DNA of 44,554 bases from JANNOG01 sp050329835 (GTDB taxonomy: Bacteria > Actinomycetota > Actinomycetes > Actinomycetales > JBBAYJ01). Where the stretch lies: NCBI GenBank assembly GCA_050329835.1, contig JBHJOJ010000057.1:1-44554 (forward strand), in the 5' to 3' direction. The position numbers and the translations under genes were made by a program. The first letter of the stretch is position 1. Each line of letters starts with the position of its first letter. Shown piece by piece: positions 32,245-40,019 of the stretch. The notes beneath the pieces were generated by a model. It was not told the origin of the DNA, searched no databases, and saw only the letters and a list, made by a program, of their open reading frames with translations.

Positions 32245-32250
32245 TAGAAC
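32245..32250 (+). promoter_or_regulatory. -10 box for leaderless PNPOx-like gene
   Basis: TAGAAC ends six bases before the ATG at 32257, consistent with transcription beginning at the start codon. Confidence 0.4.
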
Positions 32251-32256
32251 ACCGTC

Positions 32257-32817
32257 ATGGCGACGGATCCCACGAATCCTCCGGTCGGGGCGCCCGCGGC
32301 CGCCGACCGCCCGGTGATGCCCGACGGATACGGCGTCCCCGACGGGACGGACGGCCTCCTGCCGTGGGAGGCGGTGGACGAGCGGCTGCGCGACTCCCGC
32401 GTGTACTGGATGGCGACCACCCGCCCCGACGGCCGCCCCCACGTGGTGCCGCGGTGGGGGGCCTGGCTGGACGGGCGGCTCCACTACGACGGGGCGCCGA
32501 CCACGGTGCACGCGCGCAACCTCCGGACCAACCCGCACTGCGCCCTTCATCTCGAGGACGGGACCCGGGCCGCGGTCCTCGAGGGCACGGCCGCGCCCGC
32601 CGACCCGCCGGGTCCGGGGCTGGGCGGGCGGATCTCGGCCGAGATCACCCGCAAGTACGCCGGCGACGGGTACTCGCCCTCACCGGACAGCTGGGAGGGC
32701 GAGCACGCGGGCGGACTGTGCGTGTTCACGCCGGTCAAGGGGCTGGCCTGGCACAGCTTCCCGGCGGACGTCACCCGGTACCGGTTCGGCGCGGACCCCG
32801 CGAGCCACCGCATCTGA
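32257..32817 (+). CDS. Pyridoxamine 5'-phosphate oxidase-like flavin-binding protein
   Basis: 186 residues. Split-barrel fold signature: LPWEAVDERLRDSRVYWMATTRPDGRPHVVPRWGAWLDGRLHYDGAPTTVHARNLRTNPHCALHLEDG. This is the F420/FMN-binding PNPOx-like family, common in actinobacteria, where members reduce diverse substrates with F420H2 or simply bind cofactor. The C-terminal VFTPVKGLAWHSFPADVTRYRF is typical. The cofactor cannot be decided here. Confidence 0.87.
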   Translation: MATDPTNPPVGAPAAADRPVMPDGYGVPDGTDGLLPWEAVDERLRDSRVYWMATTRPDGRPHVVPRWGAWLDGRLHYDGAPTTVHARNLRTNPHCALHLEDGTRAAVLEGTAAPADPPGPGLGGRISAEITRKYAGDGYSPSPDSWEGEHAGGLCVFTPVKGLAWHSFPADVTRYRFGADPASHRI

Positions 32818-32907
32818 CGCCGCACTCCCGACCCCCGGTCGCGCCTGCCCCAGGACCCGTGCTTATCGTTCCCCGGACGCCGCGATCACGGACAAGGGGG
32901 TACCGGC

Positions 32908-35088
32908 GTGGGAATCCAGACCGCCCTGGATGCCGTCGTGCAGGCCGAGCGGGTCGTCGACGCCCTGCGGCACGCCGACGACCTCGCCTTCGAGGCCAGC
33001 CGGGACGGCGGTCCGCGCACGGTCCGCGTGCTGTCCGGCGCACTGGCCGGCGACGACCAGCTGACGGCGATCGCGGCCGTCCACGCCCTAGGACGGGTCG
33101 TCGACCAGCGCGCCGACGACCTGTTGAGCCGCTCGCTGTCCTCGGAGCGGCCGTTCATCGTCGAACACGCCGCGTGGGTCCTCGCCGCCCGGCGCCCCCT
33201 GCCGAACGCCGTGCCCCGGCTGGTCCGCCTCGTCGTGGCCGGCGGCTTCACCGGCATGATCGCCCAGCGGACGCTCGAGCAGTGGTCGGCGAGCACCCCC
33301 GACACCGTCGCCGTGGCGCTCGAGAGCACGCTGCTCGGCACGTGGTCGCCCGAGGTGCGCCGGGCGCTCGTCGAGACGCTCGGCCTGGTCCGCCACTCCA
33401 TCGCCACGGCGCCCCTGGTCCGGCTGGCCCGGGACGCCGGGGAGCCCGCCACGGTCCGGGCCGCAGCCGTGGCGGCGCTCGGCGAGCGCCGGGGGGAGGC
33501 CGGTGTCGCCGCGGCCGTCGACGAGGTGACCGGCGCGGGCGGAGTGCTCGGCGCGGTGGCCCGGCTCGCCCTCGTCGACCTGCTGACCGCGCCGGAGCCC
33601 GCGGACCGGGCGGCCGGCGGCCGCACCGGCGGCGGTCTCACGGTCGGCCAGCTGGCGCTGCACGCCGACATCGATCCCGGGCTCGGGCGCGCGGGCAGCG
33701 GCGCCACCGGCGGCATCGCGACGCTGCTGGTCCGGCTGGGAGACGCGTTGCTCCAGGCGTCCGGCCGCGGGGACCGGCCGGTCGAGCGGGTCCTCACCAT
33801 CTCCCGCGGGACGGCGGAGGAGACGCTTGCCGACCTGGCCGGCGTGACCGGCCGCCGCTCGGGGCACCTCTACGGGCGGGTCCCGCTGCTCCCCGACCCC
33901 GTCGCCGGCCCGGACGCGTGGTCGCACCGGGTGGCGGCGCGGCGCGGGATCCGCCGGCTGCTGCGTGCCGTCGGCGGCGTCGACGTGCTCCACCTGCGGA
34001 TGGCCGACGTCGGCAGCCTGGTCGCGGCCGAGGTCGCCTACGAAGCGGACATCCCGGTGGTGTTCACCCTCGCCCCGGACCCGCCCGCGGTCATCCACGC
34101 GCTCGACCTGGCGGGTCGCCTGGACCGCCGGACGTTCGGCGAGGCCGACGTCGCCGAGCACTACTGGTTCCGCACCCGGCTCGTGCAGCGCCTCGCCGGC
34201 AACGCCGCGCACACGGTCCTCTTCCCCCGGCCCGACCTGGCCGAGGACCTGCAGCGACTGCTCGGGATCGACGTCACCGCCCGGCCGGAGCGGCACACGG
34301 TGGTGCCCGAGGGGATCGACCTCGACCTCGCGGACGCCGCGGCCGCCGAGGCCGCTGCCCACGCCGCGGGCGCCGCCCCGACCCCGGCACTGCAGCAGCT
34401 GCGACGCCTGCTGGAGACACTGCCGCCCGAACGCCGGGGCCTGCCACTGGTCACGAGCGTCGGGCGCCTGCACCGGGTCAAGGGCATGGCGACCCTTGTC
34501 CGCGCCTGGCGGCGATCGCCGCTGGCGGGGCGGGCCAACCTGCTCGTCGTCGGGGGCGACCTGGCCGGGCCGGGTCCGGACGAGCGCGAGCAGCTCGCCC
34601 GGATCGACCGCATCGTCCCCGCCGGCGAGCGCACTGCGGCCGGGCTCCTCCTGCCGGGACACCGGGCCAACGCCACCGTCGCCCGGTGGCTCGCCGCCAC
34701 CCGCACCGGGGTGCCCGGCTTCGCGGCGTCCGGCGGGATCTACGTGTGCGCCAGCGTCAAGGAGGAGTTCGGGCTGGCGCTGCTCGAGGCCATGGCTGCC
34801 GGGCTCCTGGTGGTGGCGCCCGACGGCGGCGGGCCGGCCACGTACGTCGAGGACGGGGTCACCGGCCGGCTCACCCGGACCTGGGACCCCGAACGGCTGG
34901 CGGCTGCGATGGCCGACGCCCTCGACGCCTCGCTCGCCGAGCGCGCCCCGGGGCGGGCCTCCCGGTCGCGTGCCGTCGTCGCCGACCGGTTCACGGTGGC
35001 GGCGATGGCGCGGACCCTGACCCGGGTGTACGGCGGCGTGGCGGACGAGCACGGCCGGCTCGCGGACCGGCTGGCCGCCGCCGGATGA
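32908..35088 (+). CDS. GT4-family glycosyltransferase with HEAT-like N-terminal domain
   Basis: 726 residues from a GTG preceded by AAGGGGG. Residues about 1-230 are repeated helix pairs (HAAWVLAARRPLPNAVPRLVRLV; ATVRAAAVAALGERRGEAGVAAAVDEV) of HEAT/armadillo style. Residues about 240-726 are a GT-B glycosyltransferase: a GGIATLLVRLGDALLQ acceptor-domain start, LPLVTSVGRLHRVKGMATLVRAWR, and the nucleotide-sugar site VKEEFGLALLEAMAAGLLVVAPDGGGPATYVEDGVTGRLT with the EFGLALLE retaining motif. The fusion probably positions an acceptor or partner protein. The stop overlaps the next glycosyltransferase start (ATGA). Donor and acceptor are unknown. Confidence 0.85.
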   Translation: MGIQTALDAVVQAERVVDALRHADDLAFEASRDGGPRTVRVLSGALAGDDQLTAIAAVHALGRVVDQRADDLLSRSLSSERPFIVEHAAWVLAARRPLPNAVPRLVRLVVAGGFTGMIAQRTLEQWSASTPDTVAVALESTLLGTWSPEVRRALVETLGLVRHSIATAPLVRLARDAGEPATVRAAAVAALGERRGEAGVAAAVDEVTGAGGVLGAVARLALVDLLTAPEPADRAAGGRTGGGLTVGQLALHADIDPGLGRAGSGATGGIATLLVRLGDALLQASGRGDRPVERVLTISRGTAEETLADLAGVTGRRSGHLYGRVPLLPDPVAGPDAWSHRVAARRGIRRLLRAVGGVDVLHLRMADVGSLVAAEVAYEADIPVVFTLAPDPPAVIHALDLAGRLDRRTFGEADVAEHYWFRTRLVQRLAGNAAHTVLFPRPDLAEDLQRLLGIDVTARPERHTVVPEGIDLDLADAAAAEAAAHAAGAAPTPALQQLRRLLETLPPERRGLPLVTSVGRLHRVKGMATLVRAWRRSPLAGRANLLVVGGDLAGPGPDEREQLARIDRIVPAGERTAAGLLLPGHRANATVARWLAATRTGVPGFAASGGIYVCASVKEEFGLALLEAMAAGLLVVAPDGGGPATYVEDGVTGRLTRTWDPERLAAAMADALDASLAERAPGRASRSRAVVADRFTVAAMARTLTRVYGGVADEHGRLADRLAAAG

Positions 35089-36386
35089 CCCTCCTCGTCG
35101 TCAGCCCGGACTACGCCTCCCACCTGCTGCCCCTGGCGAGCCTGGCCACCGAGTGGCGCGACCGCGGGGAGCGGGTCGTCGTCGCCACCGGCCCGGCGAC
35201 CGCGGACCTGGTCGCCGGGTTCGGCTACGAACGCGTCGACCTGCGGCTCGGGCGCGGCTCCAACCCCGGCGTGATCCGTGCCGACCAGCAGCCGCGAGGC
35301 GAGGACGAGGCGCTGCGCGGGTTCTTCGACGCGACGCGGCGGGGTTCGGTGGCGGCCCTCCTCTTCCAGGCCCGCGCGCGCTCGACCGATCTGCTGTGGC
35401 GGCCGGTGCCGACGGCCCGGGCCGTGCTCGACGTCGTCGACGCCGTCCGTCCCGACCACGTCCTCGTCGACCACCTGGCGTTCAGTGCCCGGCTGGCGCT
35501 GGCCGCGGCCGGTGTCCGGCACGCCGACGTCGTCCTCGGTCACCCGACCGCCCTGCCCGTCGGCGACGAGGTCTACGGCCTGCCGCCCGCCTGGCCGGGT
35601 GCGATCCGGCCCGACCCGGCCGGACTGGCGGAGCTGCGCGGACTCTGCGAGGACGTCCGCGACGCCTTCACCGGCCAGTGGAACGCCGCGCTCGCCGAGC
35701 TCGACCCGGGGGCGGCGGCCAGCCCGGACGCCTTCGCCGAGCATGGCGACCTCCTTCTGCTCAACCATCCCGGCGAGCTCGCCGACCCGGCCCGCACCGC
35801 GCTGCTGCCCCCGCACGTCTTCCTCGGCTCCGCGGTCCGGGACGAGCCGGCCGACCCCGAGGTCGAGGCCTGGTTGGCTGCGGGCGACGCGCCCGCCGTC
35901 TACGTGAGCCTCGGGAGCTTCCTCTCCGTCCGCGCCGATGTCCTCGCGCGGGTGGCCGCGGCCCTGCGCGACCTGCCGGTGCGGGTGGCGCTGGCCACCG
36001 GGTCCGCGCCGGTCGCCGAGCTCGGCCCGCTGCCGGGTTCGTGGCTGGTGCGGCGCTACCTGCCACAGGTCCGGCTGTTGCGCGCGGCTGCCGCGGCCGT
36101 CACCCACGGCGGCAACAACAGCGTGACCGAGGCGATGACCTTCGGTGTGCCGCTCGTGGTCCTGCCGTTCTCGACCGACCAGTTCGCGGCCGCGGCCGGT
36201 GTCGAGTCCTCCGGGGTCGGCCTCGCCCTCCCGCCGAACACCGCCACCGTCGCCGACCTGCGCGACGCCGTCGCCGGTGCGCTGGCCCTGCCTCCCGGCC
36301 CACTGCACGCCGTCGCGACGGCCCTGCAGTCCGACCCGGGGCCGCAGCGGGCGCTGCGCGCGGTGACATCCGGGGTTCGGGTGTGA
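35085..36386 (+). CDS. GT1/MGT-like glycosyltransferase
   Basis: 433 residues. N-terminal acceptor half VVSPDYASHLLPLASLATEWRDRGERVVVATG. C-terminal donor half with VYVSLGSFLSVRADVLARVAAAL, VRRYLPQVRLLRAAAAAVTHGGNNSVTEAMTFGVPLVVLPFSTDQFAAAA, the UDP/dTDP-sugar site of macrolide-type (MGT/UGT) transferases. Coupled to the HEAT-GT4 gene by a 4-bp overlap, so the two probably act on one glycoconjugate. No export or polymerase genes are nearby. The C-terminus seems complete. Confidence 0.88.
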   Translation: MTLLVVSPDYASHLLPLASLATEWRDRGERVVVATGPATADLVAGFGYERVDLRLGRGSNPGVIRADQQPRGEDEALRGFFDATRRGSVAALLFQARARSTDLLWRPVPTARAVLDVVDAVRPDHVLVDHLAFSARLALAAAGVRHADVVLGHPTALPVGDEVYGLPPAWPGAIRPDPAGLAELRGLCEDVRDAFTGQWNAALAELDPGAAASPDAFAEHGDLLLLNHPGELADPARTALLPPHVFLGSAVRDEPADPEVEAWLAAGDAPAVYVSLGSFLSVRADVLARVAAALRDLPVRVALATGSAPVAELGPLPGSWLVRRYLPQVRLLRAAAAAVTHGGNNSVTEAMTFGVPLVVLPFSTDQFAAAAGVESSGVGLALPPNTATVADLRDAVAGALALPPGPLHAVATALQSDPGPQRALRAVTSGVRV

Positions 36387-36590
36387 CCACGGTTGCCGGA
36401 CATGCGACGGTCCTGCTGTCGGGACAGTGTCCGCTCGGCCCTGACGGCGACGTGGTGGGTGGCGACTCCCGTGACGCCCAGGCCGACCAGATCGTCATCA
36501 ACGTGCGGGCCGCACTCGCCGCCGTGGGTGGCCAACCTGCCGACGTGGTCCGGACGCGGGTGTATGTCGTGTCGGACGACGGCCACGTGA
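36383..36590 (+). pseudogene. RidA/YjgF-family fragment
   Basis: Starting from a GTG that overlaps the glycosyltransferase stop, the frame reads VAGHATVLLSGQCPLGPDGDVVGGDSRDAQADQIVINVRAALAAVGGQPADVVRTRVYVVSDD, the central part of a RidA enamine-deaminase. The usual first ~20 residues and the C-terminal half with the catalytic Arg are missing; after about 36590 the frame runs on without family resemblance to a stop at 36988. Probably non-functional. Confidence 0.65.
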
Positions 36591-36654
36591 CTCCAGCGCC
36601 GCTCCGCCACGGTCGAGACGATCGGCCGCATAGGGGGCGTCGTCCCGGTACCGC

Positions 36655-36901
36655 AGGGCCCGGCCGGATCCGTGGCGTCGTACTCACGTCGGCACGGCGT
36701 CGACGTGAAGGCGTCGATGAGTCGACCGGCCGCGCCCTCGGGTGTGACGTCGCGGCGCTCCGCCCGGACCAGGGCAGAACCCACCTCGAAGTCGACGTGG
36801 GGGGGCGCGATGCAGAGATCACTGAGCAGCCGGTCCTCGATCGCCGTGGGCAGTCGCCCCCGCAGCAGGTCCACCCAGACCGAGGCGTCCACGACGATCA
36901 C
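36655..36901 (-). pseudogene. PIN-domain (VapC-type) toxin, N-terminal fragment
   Basis: The minus strand from GTG 36901 reads MIVVDASVWVDLLRGRLPTAIEDRLLSDLCIAPPHVDFEVGSALVRAERRDVTPEGAAGRLIDAFTSTPCRR. The first PIN acidic residue (Asp5) and the middle Glu are present. The C-terminal half with the remaining catalytic aspartates is lost; beyond about 36655 the frame stays open but loses resemblance. The start overlaps the antitoxin stop (GTGA). The toxin is probably inactive. Confidence 0.68.
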
Positions 36902-37062
36902 GGGTGCTCCCCCTCGTACTCGCCCCGCACCTCACGGACCAGCTCGGCTCCGGTCACGTCCGAGTGCCGCGGAAGTCCGAGATCGTGATGCAGCGCGCCG
37001 AGGCCGCCCAGCCACTGCTGCATCGCCCGCCTCCGCAGCTCGGCCTCCGCGTCGGCGGCCAT
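36898..37062 (-). CDS. Small VapB-type antitoxin for the broken PIN toxin
   Basis: 54 residues from the ATG at 37062: MAADAEAELRRRAMQQWLGGLGALHHDLG...VTGAELVREVRGEYEGEHP. The C-terminal toxin-binding style (ELVREVREEYE) and the GTGA overlap with the PIN gene identify it as an antitoxin. It lacks a clear DNA-binding N-terminus, so it could itself be shortened. A GCAAGC-N6-GCTTGC inverted repeat sits 34 bp upstream (37096-37113). Confidence 0.6.
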   Translation of the reverse strand: MAADAEAELRRRAMQQWLGGLGALHHDLGLPRHSDVTGAELVREVRGEYEGEHP

Positions 37063-37095
37063 GAGCGGATGGTGCGTACTGCAGGTGCAGAGTGC

Positions 37096-37113
37096 GCAAG
37101 CGTCGCTGCTTGC
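37096..37113. promoter_or_regulatory. Inverted repeat upstream of the VapB-like gene
   Basis: GCAAGC (37096-37101) and GCTTGC (37108-37113) with a 6-bp spacer, in the 60-bp gap between the antitoxin start and the LigD-type gene stop. Possible autoregulatory site of the former TA operon. Confidence 0.35.
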
Positions 37114-37122
37114 ATGACTGTG

Positions 37123-37524
37123 TCAGCAGCTCGGCTGGTCTCGGGTCCGGTGCAGCAACCAGTCCCGCGACGTCCGGATGAGGGCGTAGCGGACGGAGCC
37201 CGCCCGCCCGTGCAGGGTGAACACCAGCCGGTGCCCGTCGCGGTCGTGCTCCTCCCACCACCCCGTGTCGGCGATCACCTTGTCCTCGTCCTCGTAGGTC
37301 AGGTGGTCGAGGTCGTGGTCCGGGACCGCGACGGCCAGCCGGTTCGTCCGCGCGTCCGGCGGCAGCCCGCGTGGCACCGCCCACGACCGGAGCACCCCGT
37401 CCTCGGTCAGTCGCAGGTCGTAGTGGTGGCGGGGTCGTCGGTGCTCGTGAAGGACGAACCGTGGCCGGGCTGCGGATTCCTCGTGGGACACGGCACCAGC
37501 GTCCACCGGTCGTGACCCGGTGGA
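37123..37524 (-). CDS. Stand-alone LigD-type 3'-phosphoesterase domain protein
   Basis: 133 residues from the GTG at 37524, which has an AGAGGGAGG ribosome site. The domain is RFVLHEHRRPRHHYDLRLTEDGVLRSWAVPRGLPPDARTNRLAVAVPDHDLDHLTYE: the HxxxxxxHxDLRL active-site pattern and the later DH motif of the LigD phosphoesterase (PE) domain, which trims 3' ribonucleotides or phosphates during bacterial end joining. The C-terminal part has WWEEHDRDGHRLVFTLHGRAGSVRYALIRT. No Ku, polymerase or ligase gene is in the window, so its pathway is inferred. Confidence 0.85.
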   Translation of the reverse strand, partial: STGSRPVDAGAVSHEESAARPRFVLHEHRRPRHHYDLRLTEDGVLRSWAVPRGLPPDARTNRLAVAVPDHDLDHLTYEDEDKVIADTGWWEEHDRDGHRLVFTLHGRAGSVRYALIRTSRDWLLHRTRDQPSC

Positions 37525-37525
37525 C
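37501..37525. promoter_or_regulatory. 25-bp palindrome spanning the start of the LigD-type gene
   Basis: GTCCACCGG (37501-37509) and CCGGTGGAC (37517-37525) with a 7-bp centre. It covers the GTG start of the minus-strand gene and the first bases of the decayed ATPase on the plus strand. It may be an operator, a hairpin over the start codon, or a scar of the recombination that truncated the ATPase. Confidence 0.4.
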
Positions 37526-38545
37526 ACCGCCTCCCTCTTCGCGACGGCGATCAAGAACGCCGCTCCCGCGGCCCACCTCGCGGACTTCGCAGAGGCGGCG
37601 GTCGCGTCGCCTCACCCGCCGCGCGACGCCGACCTGCTGGCGGAGCCGCCGTCGTCGTGGGCCGACGCGCTCCGGCGCCTCGAGATCATGGCCCGGTCCG
37701 AACCGCTCGTCGTCGTCCTCGACGAGTACCCCTGGGCGGCAGCGGCCGATCCGACCCTCGACAGCCGGATCCAGGTTGCGTGGGATCGCGGACTGGAACG
37801 CCTCCCGGTCCTGCTCGTCCTCCTCTACGGTCGAGCGCGGCCGTTCCTCGTCGATCCCCTCACTCCTCGGGACACCGCTGACCTCGTCACCGGCCCAGGC
37901 GGTGCCGGTGCGGTCGCCGCCCTCGACGTCCATCTCGTGACCGGGGGCTACCCGAGGCTCGTCCGGGCGGCGTCGGAGGCGGGCGGCGCGGAGGAACTCG
38001 TCCGGGCCGCGGTGGCCGACCCCTTCTCCGAACTCGTCGTCAGCGCCCAGCTGACGCTGGACGCCGAGCTCCCGCCCCCAGTCTCGGCTCGCGCCGTGCT
38101 CGAGGCCATCGGCGAGGACAGCCGCGGCCCGGCGGTCTTCGGCCTGATCGCCGACCGGTTGCCCAGGAGGGAGGGTGCCGCCGGGGCCACAGGTGTCGCG
38201 TGCGGTGGCCACACTCCAGGAGAAGCGACTCGTGGCGGTCGACCTCCCGGCCGGGGCCTCGGCCGGATCGCGGCTGCGGAGGTACCGCATCGCCGATTCG
38301 TATCTGCGCTTCTGGTTGCGTTTCGTCCGCCCCCGGCTGGGTGACGTCGAGCGTGGCCGCGGTGACCTCGCGTGGGCGGCCTACCGGCGCGGCTGGTCCA
38401 CGTGGCGGGGACGGGCGATCGAGCCGCTCGTCCGGGAGGCTCTGTGGCGCCATGCCCCCGATCTCCCCGGGCTCGAGGCGACGACTGCCGTCGGCGGCTG
38501 GTGGGACCGCTCGAACGACCGCGGAGGACGCGCTGGCGGCTGCCT
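37520..38545 (+). pseudogene. Decayed AAA/DUF234-type ATPase
   Basis: Three lesions are visible against the family pattern. The N-terminus with Walker A is missing; the reading begins at LFATAIKNAAPAAHLADFAEAAVASP. Walker B is intact (EPLVVVLDEYPWAAAADP), but after PVLLVLL the expected GSDLAMME segment is absent and the frame resumes at YGRARPFLVDPLTPRDTADLV. Near 38160-38190 a frameshift separates GLIADRLP from VSRAVATLQEKRLVAVDLPAGASAGSRLRRYRIADSYLRFWLRFV, and the nuclease-like end is cut after GGWWDRSND. It is distantly related to the intact gene at 10801-12267. Confidence 0.78.
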
Positions 38546-38567
38546 GACCCTCCCGGCCGGGTCGGGG

Positions 38568-39173
38568 TCACGCGGGCCGGGGCTCCAGGCCGTGCACGGC
38601 GAGGCGGACCGCCGACTCCACCAGCGGGGCGGGCGGGAACCCGTCGGCGTCCGGCGGCATCATCCCCACGCCGAACAGCATCGTGAGCAGGGTGAGGGCG
38701 GTCCGCCGCGGATCCAGGTCCGCCCGGACCCGGCCGAGACGCTGCTCCGCGGACAGGTAGTCGGCGAGCAGCTGCGGCGGCCCCACCAGGGGAGCCCCGG
38801 GCGGCGGATCCATCGCCGCGGCCACGACGTCCCTCAGCGACGGATCGGAGAAGGCGGCCAGCTCCAGCGGGATCAGCTCCCGGCGCAGCCGACCCAGGAC
38901 GCGGGCCGTCTCGGTGAGGGTGGCCTCGACGGTGGCGCTGCCGGCCCTGCCCGGCAGGCCGGACATCCACTCCAGGACCGGCCGGTTCCGCTCCATGACC
39001 GCGGCCCGGAACAGGTGCTGCTTGTGCGGGAAGTGGCGGTAGATGGTGCCCTCGGCGACGCCGGCCGCCTCGGCGATGGCCCGGGTCGTGGCCCGCGCGT
39101 ACCCGACGCGGGCCACGACCTCCACGGCCGCGTCCAGCAGGCGGCGCCGGGTGTCCTCGCCGCGTGCGCTCAC
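38568..39173 (-). CDS. TetR-family repressor, last gene of an ABC exporter operon
   Basis: 201 residues from a GTG. Helix-turn-helix RRRLLDAAVEVVARVGYARATTRAIAEAAGVAEGTIYRHFPHKQHLFRAAV (about 9-59). The C-terminal domain includes FSDPSLRDVVAAAMDPPPGAP and ALTLLTMLFGVGMMPPD. It lies 30 bp downstream of the exporter permease on the same strand and probably controls the operon through the TGTGAG-N6-CTCACA site at 41012-41029. Confidence 0.88.
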   Translation of the reverse strand: MSARGEDTRRRLLDAAVEVVARVGYARATTRAIAEAAGVAEGTIYRHFPHKQHLFRAAVMERNRPVLEWMSGLPGRAGSATVEATLTETARVLGRLRRELIPLELAAFSDPSLRDVVAAAMDPPPGAPLVGPPQLLADYLSAEQRLGRVRADLDPRRTALTLLTMLFGVGMMPPDADGFPPAPLVESAVRLAVHGLEPRPA

Positions 39174-39203
39174 CCCCGCATCATGGCCTCCGCCGTGGCC
39201 GGC

Positions 39204-40019
39204 TCAGTCCGTGATGTCCCGCCGGGCGACCGTCACGGCGCCGGCCACCAGCCCGGCGGTCGCGTAGGCGGCACCGAGGGCGAGCGCGGTGCCGAACCCG
39301 ACGGCCGCCGTCCCGCCCTGGGCCAGGGCACCGAGGGTGGCCCCCGGCAGCCAGTCCGCCAGGTCCGGTGCGGCGACCCCGAGCAGTCCCTCGACGACGA
39401 GCACGTACCCGACCCCGCCCGCGATGGCCACGGTCGAGCTGCGCGTGACCACCGCGATCGCCAGGCCGACGACTCCCCACACCAGCAGGGCGAGGTAGGT
39501 GTCGAGCCAGGCCCGGCCGACGGCCTCGACCAGGTCGGGCGTCGACGACGTCCAGGCCGAGACGTCGATGCCCGCCGACTCGGCCAGGGGCGGGCTCGCC
39601 ACGACGGTCGCCGCCACCGCGACTGTCGTAGCCGCCGCCGTGACCAGCGCGAGGGCGACGACCTTCCCGGCGAGCAGGCGGACCCGCCGCGGCTCCGCCT
39701 GGGCCAGGAGCCGGATCAGTCCCAGGGGGTAGTCCGACGACGCCGTGATCGCCCAGAAGGCCAGCGTGACCACCCCGAGGATGGTCGCGGCCGACCGGAC
39801 GGCCGCCGCCGGCCCGGTCGCCCCCGTCAGCTGGTCCATGGTGGGGAAGCTGAGCCCCGGAGCGCCCTGGGGGATCCCGCCCTCGCTGCCCGCGGCGGTG
39901 AAGACGAAGGTGGCGATCATCGCGGCGAGCACCGCCGCCAGGATCAGCCACGCCGCCAGCACGCTCCGGCGCCGTACCCGTGTCAGCTCGGCCGCCACGA
40001 CCCGCGCCAGGCCCCTCAT
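39204..40019 (-). CDS. ABC exporter permease (ABC-2 class)
   Basis: 271 residues, about six membrane helices: SVLAAWLILAAVLAAMIATFVFTA, ATILGVVTLAFWAITASSDYPLGLIRLLAQAEPRRVRLLAGKVVALALVT, LALLVWGVVGLAIAVVTRSSTVAIAGGVGYVLVVEGLLGV and a C-terminal helix. ASSDYPLGLIRLLLAQ-type text marks the ABC-2 subclass of bacitracin/lantibiotic-like exporters. The ATG overlaps the ATPase stop. The substrate is unknown. Confidence 0.84.
   Translation of the reverse strand: MRGLARVVAAELTRVRRRSVLAAWLILAAVLAAMIATFVFTAAGSEGGIPQGAPGLSFPTMDQLTGATGPAAAVRSAATILGVVTLAFWAITASSDYPLGLIRLLAQAEPRRVRLLAGKVVALALVTAAATTVAVAATVVASPPLAESAGIDVSAWTSSTPDLVEAVGRAWLDTYLALLVWGVVGLAIAVVTRSSTVAIAGGVGYVLVVEGLLGVAAPDLADWLPGATLGALAQGGTAAVGFGTALALGAAYATAGLVAGAVTVARRDITD

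Noticed and set aside
32091..35084. Long plus-strand frame running into the GT1 gene from far upstream
   Set aside because: It is out of frame with the PNPOx-like and HEAT-GT4 genes and antisense to the coiled-coil gene. Only the part from 35085 shows protein-family resemblance.
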